Below are positions 19,190-26,449 of a stretch of 52,659 nucleotides of DNA, piece by piece; within the stretch, counting starts at the first letter, position 1, and the number at the start of each line of letters is the position of its first letter. The position numbers and the translations under genes were made by a program. The notes below the pieces were generated by a model. That model was not told the origin of the DNA and made no database searches. It saw nothing but the letters and a program-made list of their open reading frames with translations. Origin of the DNA: JASFHF01 sp050123375 (lineage in GTDB: Bacteria > Pseudomonadota > Gammaproteobacteria > UBA12402); contig JASFHF010000009.1 in NCBI GenBank assembly GCA_050123375.1, positions 1 to 52,659 on the forward strand, written 5' to 3'.

Positions 19190-20284
19190 ATGTCAAAACA
19201 TCGTAAATTAAATAAACCAATAACCATCGTTTTAACTGGAATGATGGCCGTAACTTTAGGAATGTCTGCTTATGCTCAGGATCAAAGCGGACCTGCTCCT
19301 GTAACTGACAAACAAACACATTCTTTGTTAGGAACGCTTACTTCCACTATTGCAGACAAACTCGAGAAACTGGTAAAAATTAACAGCCAAATCGGCTCAA
19401 ATGTGAATGAAATATATTCCATGTTAGTAAAACCAACTTCTACTAAAGACGTTCCCAATGCAGCAAAATATTATTTGCAGTCACAAGGTCTGGATAACAA
19501 CCAACAACTTACAAATAATGTTGAAAACACCACAAAAAGTTTAGTTAATTTAACCAGATATGGTGATTTTAGCCCATCTGTCGACGCTAACGCAAAAACT
19601 TCTCCAAGCGTTAGATCAAATTTAGCTGCTTCATATAACGCTGCTGATAAATTTGGCAATTATTCTACTACTTCGGCAGATTCGCTTTTATCCGCTAATC
19701 AATACAACATTAATCCAAATGCTGTGCAATTGTTATTAAGCGGTAACACTAAAGACGCGAATAAAATTGCTTCTGATCAGGCAAAAGCCGCGCTGGGATT
19801 TATTCAAAATGCAGCTCTTGCTAACCAGCCAATTCCTGTATTGAGCGATTCTGATAAATCAGAAGCAGGAATGCAATACGCAGCTTACAGAAAAACCGTT
19901 ATGGCAATTCAATCAATTGCTAATAATACTTTAGCCAACGAACTTGTATCCCGACTCCCATACGCATACGATACTACTGATGCTGTCAGCAAACAAAACC
20001 TTTTAAACCAAATGAATACTGCTGATCCCGGCAACAGCGCTTACTGGGATCCAGATAAACAGGGTGTTGGTTCTCAAGGTTTATTACCTCGGGCTTTAGA
20101 TTTTATGACGCGATTTTTTTCGATTAATTACAATTTGAATAATATTACCAAACAACTGAACCGTATGAATTTGCAATTAGCAATGCTTATCTCCCAAAAC
20201 ACTTTGCTAATTCAAAACAATATCGGTAAACCTTTGTATGACAAAGCACAACAAGAAAAACCAAAATTGAAATTTAAGGAATAA
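19190..20284 (+). CDS. icmX: IcmX, periplasmic Dot/Icm protein
   Basis: IcmX is an exported, mostly periplasmic protein of the Dot/Icm system, placed by structural work in Legionella within the periplasmic part of the complex. The 364-residue product has a signal peptide ending at about SAYAQ, a predominantly helical mature region with LNNITKQLNRMNLQLAMLIS near the C-terminus, and the family's length class. The ribosome site is GAGGGGT before ATG 19190. A palindrome follows its stop at 20300-20358. Confidence 0.87.
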   Translation: MSKHRKLNKPITIVLTGMMAVTLGMSAYAQDQSGPAPVTDKQTHSLLGTLTSTIADKLEKLVKINSQIGSNVNEIYSMLVKPTSTKDVPNAAKYYLQSQGLDNNQQLTNNVENTTKSLVNLTRYGDFSPSVDANAKTSPSVRSNLAASYNAADKFGNYSTTSADSLLSANQYNINPNAVQLLLSGNTKDANKIASDQAKAALGFIQNAALANQPIPVLSDSDKSEAGMQYAAYRKTVMAIQSIANNTLANELVSRLPYAYDTTDAVSKQNLLNQMNTADPGNSAYWDPDKQGVGSQGLLPRALDFMTRFFSINYNLNNITKQLNRMNLQLAMLISQNTLLIQNNIGKPLYDKAQQEKPKLKFKE

Positions 20285-20299
20285 TATAAATAGCATTGC

Positions 20300-20358
20300 G
20301 GGACGGTGTCTTTACTCATTACATGGCTACGCACATATAATGAGTAAAGACCCGTCCC
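20300..20358. repeat. Palindrome after icmX
   Basis: This imperfect hairpin has about 21-22 bp arms (20300-20321 and 20338-20358; GGGACGG and CCGTCCC at its base) and belongs to the same family as the repeats at 15001-15134 and 24430-24750. It begins 16 bp after the icmX stop and ends 39 bp before the recombinase start, so it may separate the two transcripts. Confidence 0.8.
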
Positions 20359-20397
20359 CAATTCTATTAATGAAAATTATCGTAAAACGGTTTAACA

Positions 20398-21036
20398 ATG
20401 AAAGTTATTGGATATATTAGAGTCAGCACAGACCAGCAAGATTTAAAGAAACAAAAACATCTCCTCTTGCAATACGCTCAACAACACCAGCTACTTATCA
20501 GTGAATTTATTGAAAGTGAAGCATCCTCAAGAAAAGATCAAAAAACACGAAAAATTGATGAGCTGCAAAACAAACTAAATAAAGGCGATACTTTACTGGT
20601 TGCAGAGTTAAGCAGGGTAGGGCGTAATATGCTAGAAACTCTTAACATTATCAACACTTTATCTAATAAGGAAGTCAAAATAATTTTTATCCGGCAACCG
20701 GAATTATCAACCATTGGCCAACATAACAAGTTGTTACTCGCTATTTATGGTTATTTCGCCGAAGCAGAACGCGAATACATCTCAATACGCACAAAGCAAG
20801 GCCTAGCCGCAGCAAAAGCATCCGGTAAACAACTAGGACGACCTAAAGGAAGCAAAAACAAGAATGGAAGTATTTTGACCCCATTTAATGAACAGATAAA
20901 AAAGTATCTTGAGCTTGGCCTAACTATTAGCGCAATACAAAAAATTATTAACAACCAACTAGCAAAACCACTACGCTATAATTCTTTTAGACACCATATT
21001 CAGGCAAATAAAAATAATATTAACTATATCAATTAG
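20398..21036 (+). CDS. Serine recombinase (resolvase/invertase family)
   Basis: The 212-residue protein has the N-terminal resolvase catalytic fold: YIRVSTDQQ with the nucleophile at Ser10, LSRVGRN around residues 74-80, and the EAEREYISIRTKQGL helix leading out of the catalytic domain. The end of the E helix (AAAKASGKQLGRPKGSKNK) and a C-terminal helix-turn-helix (about 150-205) form the DNA-binding part. It is the length of Hin/Tn3-type enzymes rather than large integrases. It lies 11 bp upstream of the cyclodipeptide synthase on the same strand. No obvious res or dif-like site pair was found, so whether it acts on this locus is unknown. Confidence 0.93.
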   Translation: MKVIGYIRVSTDQQDLKKQKHLLLQYAQQHQLLISEFIESEASSRKDQKTRKIDELQNKLNKGDTLLVAELSRVGRNMLETLNIINTLSNKEVKIIFIRQPELSTIGQHNKLLLAIYGYFAEAEREYISIRTKQGLAAAKASGKQLGRPKGSKNKNGSILTPFNEQIKKYLELGLTISAIQKIINNQLAKPLRYNSFRHHIQANKNNINYIN

Positions 21037-21047
21037 GGGAAACCAAT

Positions 21048-21782
21048 ATGGCAAAAACAAAATGTTTTTTTAGATTTTTAAACAACGAAGATAAAACTAT
21101 ATTTCAACAATCTCGCTGCCTTTTCACGATAAGCGTAGGGCAACAAACACACGAAAATGAACATTTTGAAGCAACTATAGAATTGCTAAATAAATCATTC
21201 AAGTCATGTATTATGCTTGTGGATGACAGTTTGCAACGTCATACTATGGCATTTAACAGAAAACAAAATCCCGACTATTTTTATGAAATTTCAATTAAAG
21301 AGGGTGATCTTTGGTTAGAAAGAAATAAAAAATATTACGAAAATTTACAAAATTTGGAACAAATTATCCGCTGGGATAACTGGCTAAATCATCCAAAATT
21401 CAACGAACAAAAAGAGGCTATTAAAAAACTTATTGAGAAAGACAAAGATTATGCTTATGCTTTTGAAAGCTCTGTGCGTGATTTTGTTACCAAATATCAT
21501 AATAGAATCTCAAACAATGAAAAATTTAATTTAGAAAGGGCAAAAGAATTAAGTTTTAATTTTATACTAGAAGAATGTACAGCATTGTGCTTGTGGGTTG
21601 AATTGAATTGTAACTATGAAGCTTACCCAAACCTGCATAATGCTGCTATCAACTCTACAAGAGAAAAATTTGTTTTACCAACACGGCCGGATTTATTAAA
21701 TGTACTAACTTTGGGGTTTAGAAATGCCAAGCAATTAGAACCACAACGTTTTTTATTGCTTGAAAATCTAATGGGATATTGA
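21048..21782 (+). CDS. tRNA-dependent cyclodipeptide synthase, XYP type
   Basis: Cyclodipeptide synthases take two aminoacyl-tRNAs and join them into a 2,5-diketopiperazine through an aminoacyl-enzyme on a serine. This 244-residue protein has the length of the family and the N-terminal strand LFTISVGQQTH, placing the nucleophile at Ser29 (Ser37 in AlbC). Y193-P194 follows 164 residues later, against 165 for Tyr202 in AlbC, which marks the XYP subgroup. Glu175/Glu176 sit where AlbC has Glu182. The partner of AlbC Tyr178 appears to be a phenylalanine (F170 or F172). The conserved C-terminal block AINSTREKFVLPTRPDLLN is also present. The ribosome site is AGGGGAAA. No tailoring oxidase or methyltransferase is adjacent; instead a histidine kinase follows after 25 bp. 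The product cannot be predicted from sequence. Confidence 0.82.
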   Translation: MAKTKCFFRFLNNEDKTIFQQSRCLFTISVGQQTHENEHFEATIELLNKSFKSCIMLVDDSLQRHTMAFNRKQNPDYFYEISIKEGDLWLERNKKYYENLQNLEQIIRWDNWLNHPKFNEQKEAIKKLIEKDKDYAYAFESSVRDFVTKYHNRISNNEKFNLERAKELSFNFILEECTALCLWVELNCNYEAYPNLHNAAINSTREKFVLPTRPDLLNVLTLGFRNAKQLEPQRFLLLENLMGY

Positions 21783-21807
21783 ACGAATAAATAATGAGGA
21801 AATAATT

Positions 21808-23595
21808 ATGATTGTTGTTAAGGAATCTGTTGAATTTGTTTTTAGTATAGCACTTTTTATCAATGCTTTGTTATTTATACCGCAATCAATTCGCATAGTT
21901 AAGAAAAAAACCGCGCGTGGCGTTTCTTTGGTTACATTTCTAGGATTATTGTTAATACAGCTCACTATAGTTTTGCACGGCATTATTACTAGCGATTACT
22001 TACTTATTATTGGATATCTTGTGAGTATGCTGACATGCGGTGCCGTTGTTGTTTTGGTATTAATTTATAACAGGAAAAAAACCGTTGATTATGAATTGTC
22101 TGGTTTTGATATATTAAACCAATTACCTTGTAATATATATTGGAAAGATAGAGAAGGGGTATTTTTAGGGTGTAATAAAAGTAACTGGGAAGATTTCGGG
22201 TTTGAGTCCTTGGCAGACTTTCAAGGAAAAACCGATCATGATGTTTTATCCGAAGAAGAAGCCGACCAAATTCGTTTGGTCGATGATAAAGTAATGAAAA
22301 GCGGAGAACATGAAATTGTTGAGGAACATGTAACATCTGATAAAGGAAAATCAACTTACCTATCTCATAAAGTTCCATTAAAAAACAAACATGGCAAAAT
22401 TATTGGTGTCTTGGGTGTTTCAATTGATGTAACAGAAAAAAACAGAGATGCTTTCGATAAATTAAAAACTTTAGAAAATATTATTGCCGTGATGCCAGGC
22501 AATGTTTACTGGCTCGATAAAAACGGTGTTTACTTAGGGTGTAATGATAATCAAGCTAAACTTATTGGCCTAGCATCACGCAAAGACATAGTTGGCAAAC
22601 GAAATATAGAAATACCTGGATTTTTGATTCCTGAAGTATTGGACAAATATAATAAACAAGTTGTAGAAACAGGAAGATCAATTACTATCGAAGAACCTGC
22701 CACTTTACCGGACGGAACAAACGCCGTCTTCCTGTCAAGCAAAGTACCTCTGCGCAATAGTAATAATGAAGTTATTGGTATGATTGGTATTTCCTTCGAT
22801 ATCACAGACCGTAAAAAACACGAAGAAGAATTAAGAAAAGCAAAAGAAGAAGCGGAGGAAGCTGATAGAATTAAAACTGATTTTATCAGCAATATGGAGC
22901 ATGACATTAGAACACCATTAATTGGCATCTATGGTATGATGGATATTTTTGCCAAACAAGAAACTGACCCAGAGAAAAAACCCCTCATGAATGAAATGAC
23001 CATTTGCGCAAAAGAGTTATTGGATTTTTGCGATGGTATTTTAGATTTTTCAAAGATAGAAGCTGATTCATTTCCCATTGTTTCCAAAAGTTTTGTGTTA
23101 CAAAAATTAGTTAATAGTGTAATAACTATTGAGTCAGTAGCTGCCAGAAATAAAAAATTAGAATTATCAGCGGAATTTGATAAACAACTGCCAAAAGTTG
23201 TTATTAGTGACCCTTACAGAGTAAAACGAATTTTGATTAATTTGGTAAGTAATGCGGTTAAATTTACCAAAGAGGGCGAGATTAAAGTTTCGGTTAGCTT
23301 GGACAAAAAAGATATTCAAAACCGTAAAGTTATAGTAAAATTTATTATTATAGATACAGGCATGGGAATACCTGACGATAAAAAAGCTTTGATCTACGAA
23401 CGCTTTACTAAGGTAATACCAAGCAATAAAGGACTGTATAAAGGACTGGGATTAGGATTACGAATTGTAAAACAATTCGTTGACGAATTAGACGGCGATG
23501 TTCATTTAAAAAGTGAAATCGGCAAAGGTTCGGCATTTACTATATTGTTACCATTTAAGACCCCGCTGTCTGATGAAATACTTGATGAAGAATAA
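21808..23595 (+). CDS. PQ-loop/PAS/PAS sensor histidine kinase
   Basis: This 595-residue membrane kinase has three N-terminal spans (about 8-24, 39-58, 63-86). The first ends in Pro25-Gln26, and a short loop KKKTARGVS follows, which is the layout of a SemiSWEET/PQ-loop unit. Two PAS domains follow (about 100-215 and 225-340), each with a YW(K/L)D(R/K)(E/N)GV(F/Y)LGCN strand. Next come a coiled linker, a HisKA domain with the H box EHDIRTPL (His365), the N box NLVSNAVKFT, G1 DTGMGIP and G2 GLGLGLRIV. There is no receiver domain on the kinase itself; the next gene supplies one. It starts at ATG 21808 after TGAGGAAA, 25 bp past the cyclodipeptide synthase. The ligand is unknown. A small molecule sensed in the membrane or by the PAS pockets would fit the context. 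Confidence 0.9.
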   Translation: MIVVKESVEFVFSIALFINALLFIPQSIRIVKKKTARGVSLVTFLGLLLIQLTIVLHGIITSDYLLIIGYLVSMLTCGAVVVLVLIYNRKKTVDYELSGFDILNQLPCNIYWKDREGVFLGCNKSNWEDFGFESLADFQGKTDHDVLSEEEADQIRLVDDKVMKSGEHEIVEEHVTSDKGKSTYLSHKVPLKNKHGKIIGVLGVSIDVTEKNRDAFDKLKTLENIIAVMPGNVYWLDKNGVYLGCNDNQAKLIGLASRKDIVGKRNIEIPGFLIPEVLDKYNKQVVETGRSITIEEPATLPDGTNAVFLSSKVPLRNSNNEVIGMIGISFDITDRKKHEEELRKAKEEAEEADRIKTDFISNMEHDIRTPLIGIYGMMDIFAKQETDPEKKPLMNEMTICAKELLDFCDGILDFSKIEADSFPIVSKSFVLQKLVNSVITIESVAARNKKLELSAEFDKQLPKVVISDPYRVKRILINLVSNAVKFTKEGEIKVSVSLDKKDIQNRKVIVKFIIIDTGMGIPDDKKALIYERFTKVIPSNKGLYKGLGLGLRIVKQFVDELDGDVHLKSEIGKGSAFTILLPFKTPLSDEILDEE

Positions 23596-23613
23596 TCTTT
23601 AAGGATTAACACT

Positions 23614-24414
23614 ATGGACAGTTCAAAAAAACGCCTCCTGTTAGTTGAAGATGACAAACTTACCCAAAAAATGACACTAGTTGTTTTAGAACCTTTAGGC
23701 TATGAAGTGCATACGGCCGACACAGGAGCTGAAGCAATTAAACAATTTAAAAATAATAAATACGATCTTATCTTTATGGATTTGGGGTTACCTGACACAG
23801 ACGGTTATACCGTTACAGAAGAAATACGAAAATTAGAAAAAAACCTCAAAACACATACACCAATAGTCGCGCTAACAGCTCATATAGAAGACAAATTTCG
23901 ACAACATGCGGTTAAATCCGGTATGGATGATTTTCTTGCTAAACCTCTTAGCAGTGAAAAAGTAGAGGAAGTTTTAAAAACATTGTTATCTGAAGAAACC
24001 ACAAGAACAACGAAGAAAGAAGCATCGAAAACTAAAATATCTGAGAAAATGTCAGCAGACAGTGACTTACTTAAAATTGAAGGAAAGGTTATCGACCTTA
24101 AGCTTGGTATGGAAAAACTTAGCTGTGACGCTGAACAAGCCAAAAAAACAATTGAATTATTTATCAAACTTCTTAAAGAAGAAATGCCGCAGCTTGTTAA
24201 AGCCAAAGATAAAGGTGATTGGAAAACAGTAAAAGACCTTGCTCACAAACACCGTGGCGGTAGTCTATATTGTGGGGTTCCGAGATTACAGCAAGCTTTC
24301 ACAAACCTAGAACATTACCTGATTACCGAAAAAACTGAGCTGCGCGAGCAGTTATACCAACAATTGCTTGATGAAATTGATAAACTTTATGCAGCAGTAC
24401 AAGAAACCGTTTGA
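23614..24414 (+). CDS. Receiver-HPt phosphorelay protein
   Basis: The 266-residue protein has an N-terminal receiver domain (acidic pocket Glu12/Asp13/Asp14, phospho-acceptor Asp56, Thr in ALTAH, Lys in LAKP). A charged linker of about 130-150 follows, then a C-terminal histidine phosphotransfer domain with LAHKHRGGSLYCG (phospho-His211). It has no DNA-binding output. It therefore looks like the middle of a four-step phosphorelay: kinase His365 to Asp56 to His211 to an unlinked regulator. It begins 18 bp after the kinase gene with AAGGAT as ribosome site, so the two are surely one unit. It is followed by a tandem palindrome array that should end transcription. Confidence 0.92.
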   Translation: MDSSKKRLLLVEDDKLTQKMTLVVLEPLGYEVHTADTGAEAIKQFKNNKYDLIFMDLGLPDTDGYTVTEEIRKLEKNLKTHTPIVALTAHIEDKFRQHAVKSGMDDFLAKPLSSEKVEEVLKTLLSEETTRTTKKEASKTKISEKMSADSDLLKIEGKVIDLKLGMEKLSCDAEQAKKTIELFIKLLKEEMPQLVKAKDKGDWKTVKDLAHKHRGGSLYCGVPRLQQAFTNLEHYLITEKTELREQLYQQLLDEIDKLYAAVQETV

Positions 24415-24429
24415 ACTATAATCCTTAAG

Positions 24430-24750
24430 GAATTGGGGACGGGTCTTCACTCATTACATGACGCAACAAACATGGCGTATGAATAATAAAGAATTGGGGA
24501 CGGGTCTTCACTCATTACATGACGCAACAAACATGGCGTATGAATAATAAAGTATTGGGGACGGGTCTTCACTCATTACATGACGCAACAAACATGGCGT
24601 ATGAATAATAAAGAATTGGGGACGGGTCTTCACTCATTACATGACGCAACAAACATGGCGTATGAATAATAAAGAATTGGGGACGGGTCTTCACTCATTA
24701 CATGACGCAACAAACATGGCGTATGTAATGAGTGAAGACCCGTCCCCAAT
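24430..24750. repeat. Five 61-bp tandem units of a palindrome
   Basis: Units begin at 24430, 24491, 24552, 24613 and 24674 with an exact 61-bp period and almost no divergence. Each holds the left arm ATTGGGGACGGGTCTTCACT plus CATTA and a loop with CGCAACAAACATGGCG. Only the last unit has the right arm (24726-24750), forming a perfect 25-bp stem with 24676-24700. In the first four the right arm is replaced by AATAATAAA. The array fills the gap between the convergent receiver-HPt gene and yicC. Confidence 0.93.
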
Positions 24751-24751
24751 A

Positions 24752-25618
24752 CTATTCTATGTTCTGAATCTGTTCGCGCATTTGTTCGATCAAAACTTTT
24801 AATTCAACTGAAGTTTTAGTGGTAATTTCGCTAATAGATTTTGCACCTAACGTGTTGCTTTCACGATTCATTTCCTGCATTAAAAAATCCAACCGTCGGC
24901 CAACCGCACCACCTTGATTTAAAACTCTGCGTGTTTCCGTTATATGCGCACCCAATCGATCCAGCTCTTCATCAACATCGATTTTTTGTGCTAAAAACAA
25001 CATTTCTTGTTCTAATCTTTTAGGATCAAATTCTAATTTCAACTCATTAAATTTAGCTAATAAATTTTCACGCTGCTTTTTTAAAATACCAGGCACTTTT
25101 TTACGAACCTGCGCTAATTCAGCATGCATTTTCGACAACCGTTGCTCAATAAATCTTTTTAAATTTTTTCCTTCTCTAATTTTTGCTTGATCAAGATCTT
25201 TTAAAGTTTTAATAAATAAATTTAAAATATTTTTAGATGTCGCTGACTGATCTCCTTCAATCACTTGCATTACACCTGGCCAACTTAAAATGCGTAATGG
25301 ATCGGTAAATCTCGCAGCAAAACCCATACGCTCAACTTTCGCTAACGCATTTTTTAATTCTTTAACCATCGATCGATTAACCACAATTTCCCGATCGGCA
25401 CTTTCGCCAATCTGGTAACGCAAAGTGATATCTATTTTTCCACGGTTCAAGTATTTAGCCGCTTGCTCTCTTAATTTTGGTTCGAGCTGTCGAAATAATT
25501 CTGGTAAACGTAAATTGATATCTAAATATCTGCTATTTACTGATTTAATTTCCCAACTTATAGTTCCTGATTTACGTTGTAGTTGCTGCTTGGCAAATGC
25601 GGTCATGCTTCTAATCAT
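24752..25618 (-). CDS. yicC: YicC-family endoribonuclease
   Basis: YicC proteins are endoribonucleases; the E. coli member helps degrade the small RNA RyhB. The 288-residue product begins IRSMTAFAK and ends with the conserved block FLMQEMNRESNTLGAKS...VELKVLIEQMREQIQN, the hallmark of the family, with a long coiled centre. I set the start at ATG 25618 (ribosome site CGGAGAG). The frame remains open further upstream only because it runs through a palindromic repeat. In many bacteria yicC precedes gmk; here its upstream side is occupied by that repeat. Confidence 0.92.
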   Translation of the reverse strand: MIRSMTAFAKQQLQRKSGTISWEIKSVNSRYLDINLRLPELFRQLEPKLREQAAKYLNRGKIDITLRYQIGESADREIVVNRSMVKELKNALAKVERMGFAARFTDPLRILSWPGVMQVIEGDQSATSKNILNLFIKTLKDLDQAKIREGKNLKRFIEQRLSKMHAELAQVRKKVPGILKKQRENLLAKFNELKLEFDPKRLEQEMLFLAQKIDVDEELDRLGAHITETRRVLNQGGAVGRRLDFLMQEMNRESNTLGAKSISEITTKTSVELKVLIEQMREQIQNIE

Positions 25619-25634
25619 AAATTCTCTCCGTAGC

Positions 25635-25734
25635 GGGGTCAGGTCTTGAATTTTACACTTTGGTTTAGTGTATAAAGGTAACAAAATCAGGTTTTAGGTT
25701 TTAAGCTAACGTTTAAAATTCAAGACCTGACCCC
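25635..25734. repeat. MITE-like palindrome, copy 1
   Basis: This 100-bp element has perfect 21-bp terminal inverted repeats (25635-25655 and 25714-25734; arm GGGGTCAGGTCTTGAATTTT plus A). An AT-rich centre lies between them. It lies 17 bp upstream of the yicC start, against the end of the alkD-like gene. A second copy with identical arms lies at 43338-43437. Similar arms are, from memory, widespread in gammaproteobacteria near Y1-type transposases; no such transposase is in this window. Confidence 0.9.
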
Positions 25735-25738
25735 ATTT

Positions 25739-26449
25739 TTACTTTCCCCGATATAAATAAGCCTGTCGTTCCCTTTCTGGGAATTTCTCAATTGCATATC
25801 GTAACATAGTTCTTGGCATAATTTTATAATGTTTTTGTAAAAATTTTTCTTCGGCCGGTAAATCACGTTTACCAACTTCGCGCAGCATCCAGCCAACCGC
25901 TTTGTGAATTAAATCATGTTTATCCTGTAATAAAATTTCCGAAATTTTAAAAGCATCAGCAAAATCATTATTGCGAATAAAATAAAAAGTGGCAAGCATT
26001 GCGATACGCTTGTGCCATAAATTCTTACTTTTTGCCCACTGATACAAAACTTTTCGATCACGCTCAAACAAATGCTGTCCAATAATTGTTGGCGCGCTTT
26101 GGTCCACCAAATCCCAATTATTTACATATTGCATGTTATTGCGATAATAGCGATGAATCGCGATTTGTTCTTGCGCAATTTTGGCTTTTTGGTATTTTCT
26201 TACCAAAATTAATAGCGCTGCTAAACGCTCTTCGTGAAATTTAGATTGTATGATTGAATCTAAATCGGGCAAATCAATTGCAAAATAATTTTTGATGGTT
26301 TTTCTAATTACTGGGTTCTTTATTCCTAAAAATTTATCACCCTCACCATACTCTCCTTTGCCGGTCTTGAAAAACCATTCAAGATTTTTTGCTTGCTCGG
26401 CATTTTTGTGGTTTCTGATTTCTTTTTTTAACTTTGTTGCTAAACTCAT
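25739..26449 (-). CDS. AlkD-like DNA glycosylase (HEAT repeat)
   Basis: The 236-residue protein belongs to the DNA alkylation repair family of HEAT-repeat glycosylases that remove bulky or positively charged N3/N7-alkyl purines. It contains the core N(N)WDLVDQSAP, in which the Trp and the Asp four residues later match the catalytic Trp109/Asp113 pair of B. cereus AlkD. A downstream HKAVGWMLREVGKRD supplies the second aromatic. Start ATG 26449 has GAGGAGA upstream and overlaps the stop of the ATPase gene by 4 bp, indicating translational coupling. Confidence 0.9.
   Translation of the reverse strand: MSLATKLKKEIRNHKNAEQAKNLEWFFKTGKGEYGEGDKFLGIKNPVIRKTIKNYFAIDLPDLDSIIQSKFHEERLAALLILVRKYQKAKIAQEQIAIHRYYRNNMQYVNNWDLVDQSAPTIIGQHLFERDRKVLYQWAKSKNLWHKRIAMLATFYFIRNNDFADAFKISEILLQDKHDLIHKAVGWMLREVGKRDLPAEEKFLQKHYKIMPRTMLRYAIEKFPERERQAYLYRGK

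Noticed and set aside
22551..22928. 125-residue ORF opposite the histidine kinase
   Set aside because: It is the complement of the PAS2-HisKA coding region and Leu/Ser-rich, as expected of a shadow frame.
24430..24750. Regular 61-bp repeats resembling a CRISPR array
   Set aside because: There are no unique spacers: the whole 61-bp unit is repeated, and the last unit closes a hairpin. No cas genes are nearby.
24752..25684. Longer start for yicC at 25684
   Set aside because: The added 22 residues are translated from the palindromic repeat and do not match the family N-terminus, which begins IRSMTAFAK.
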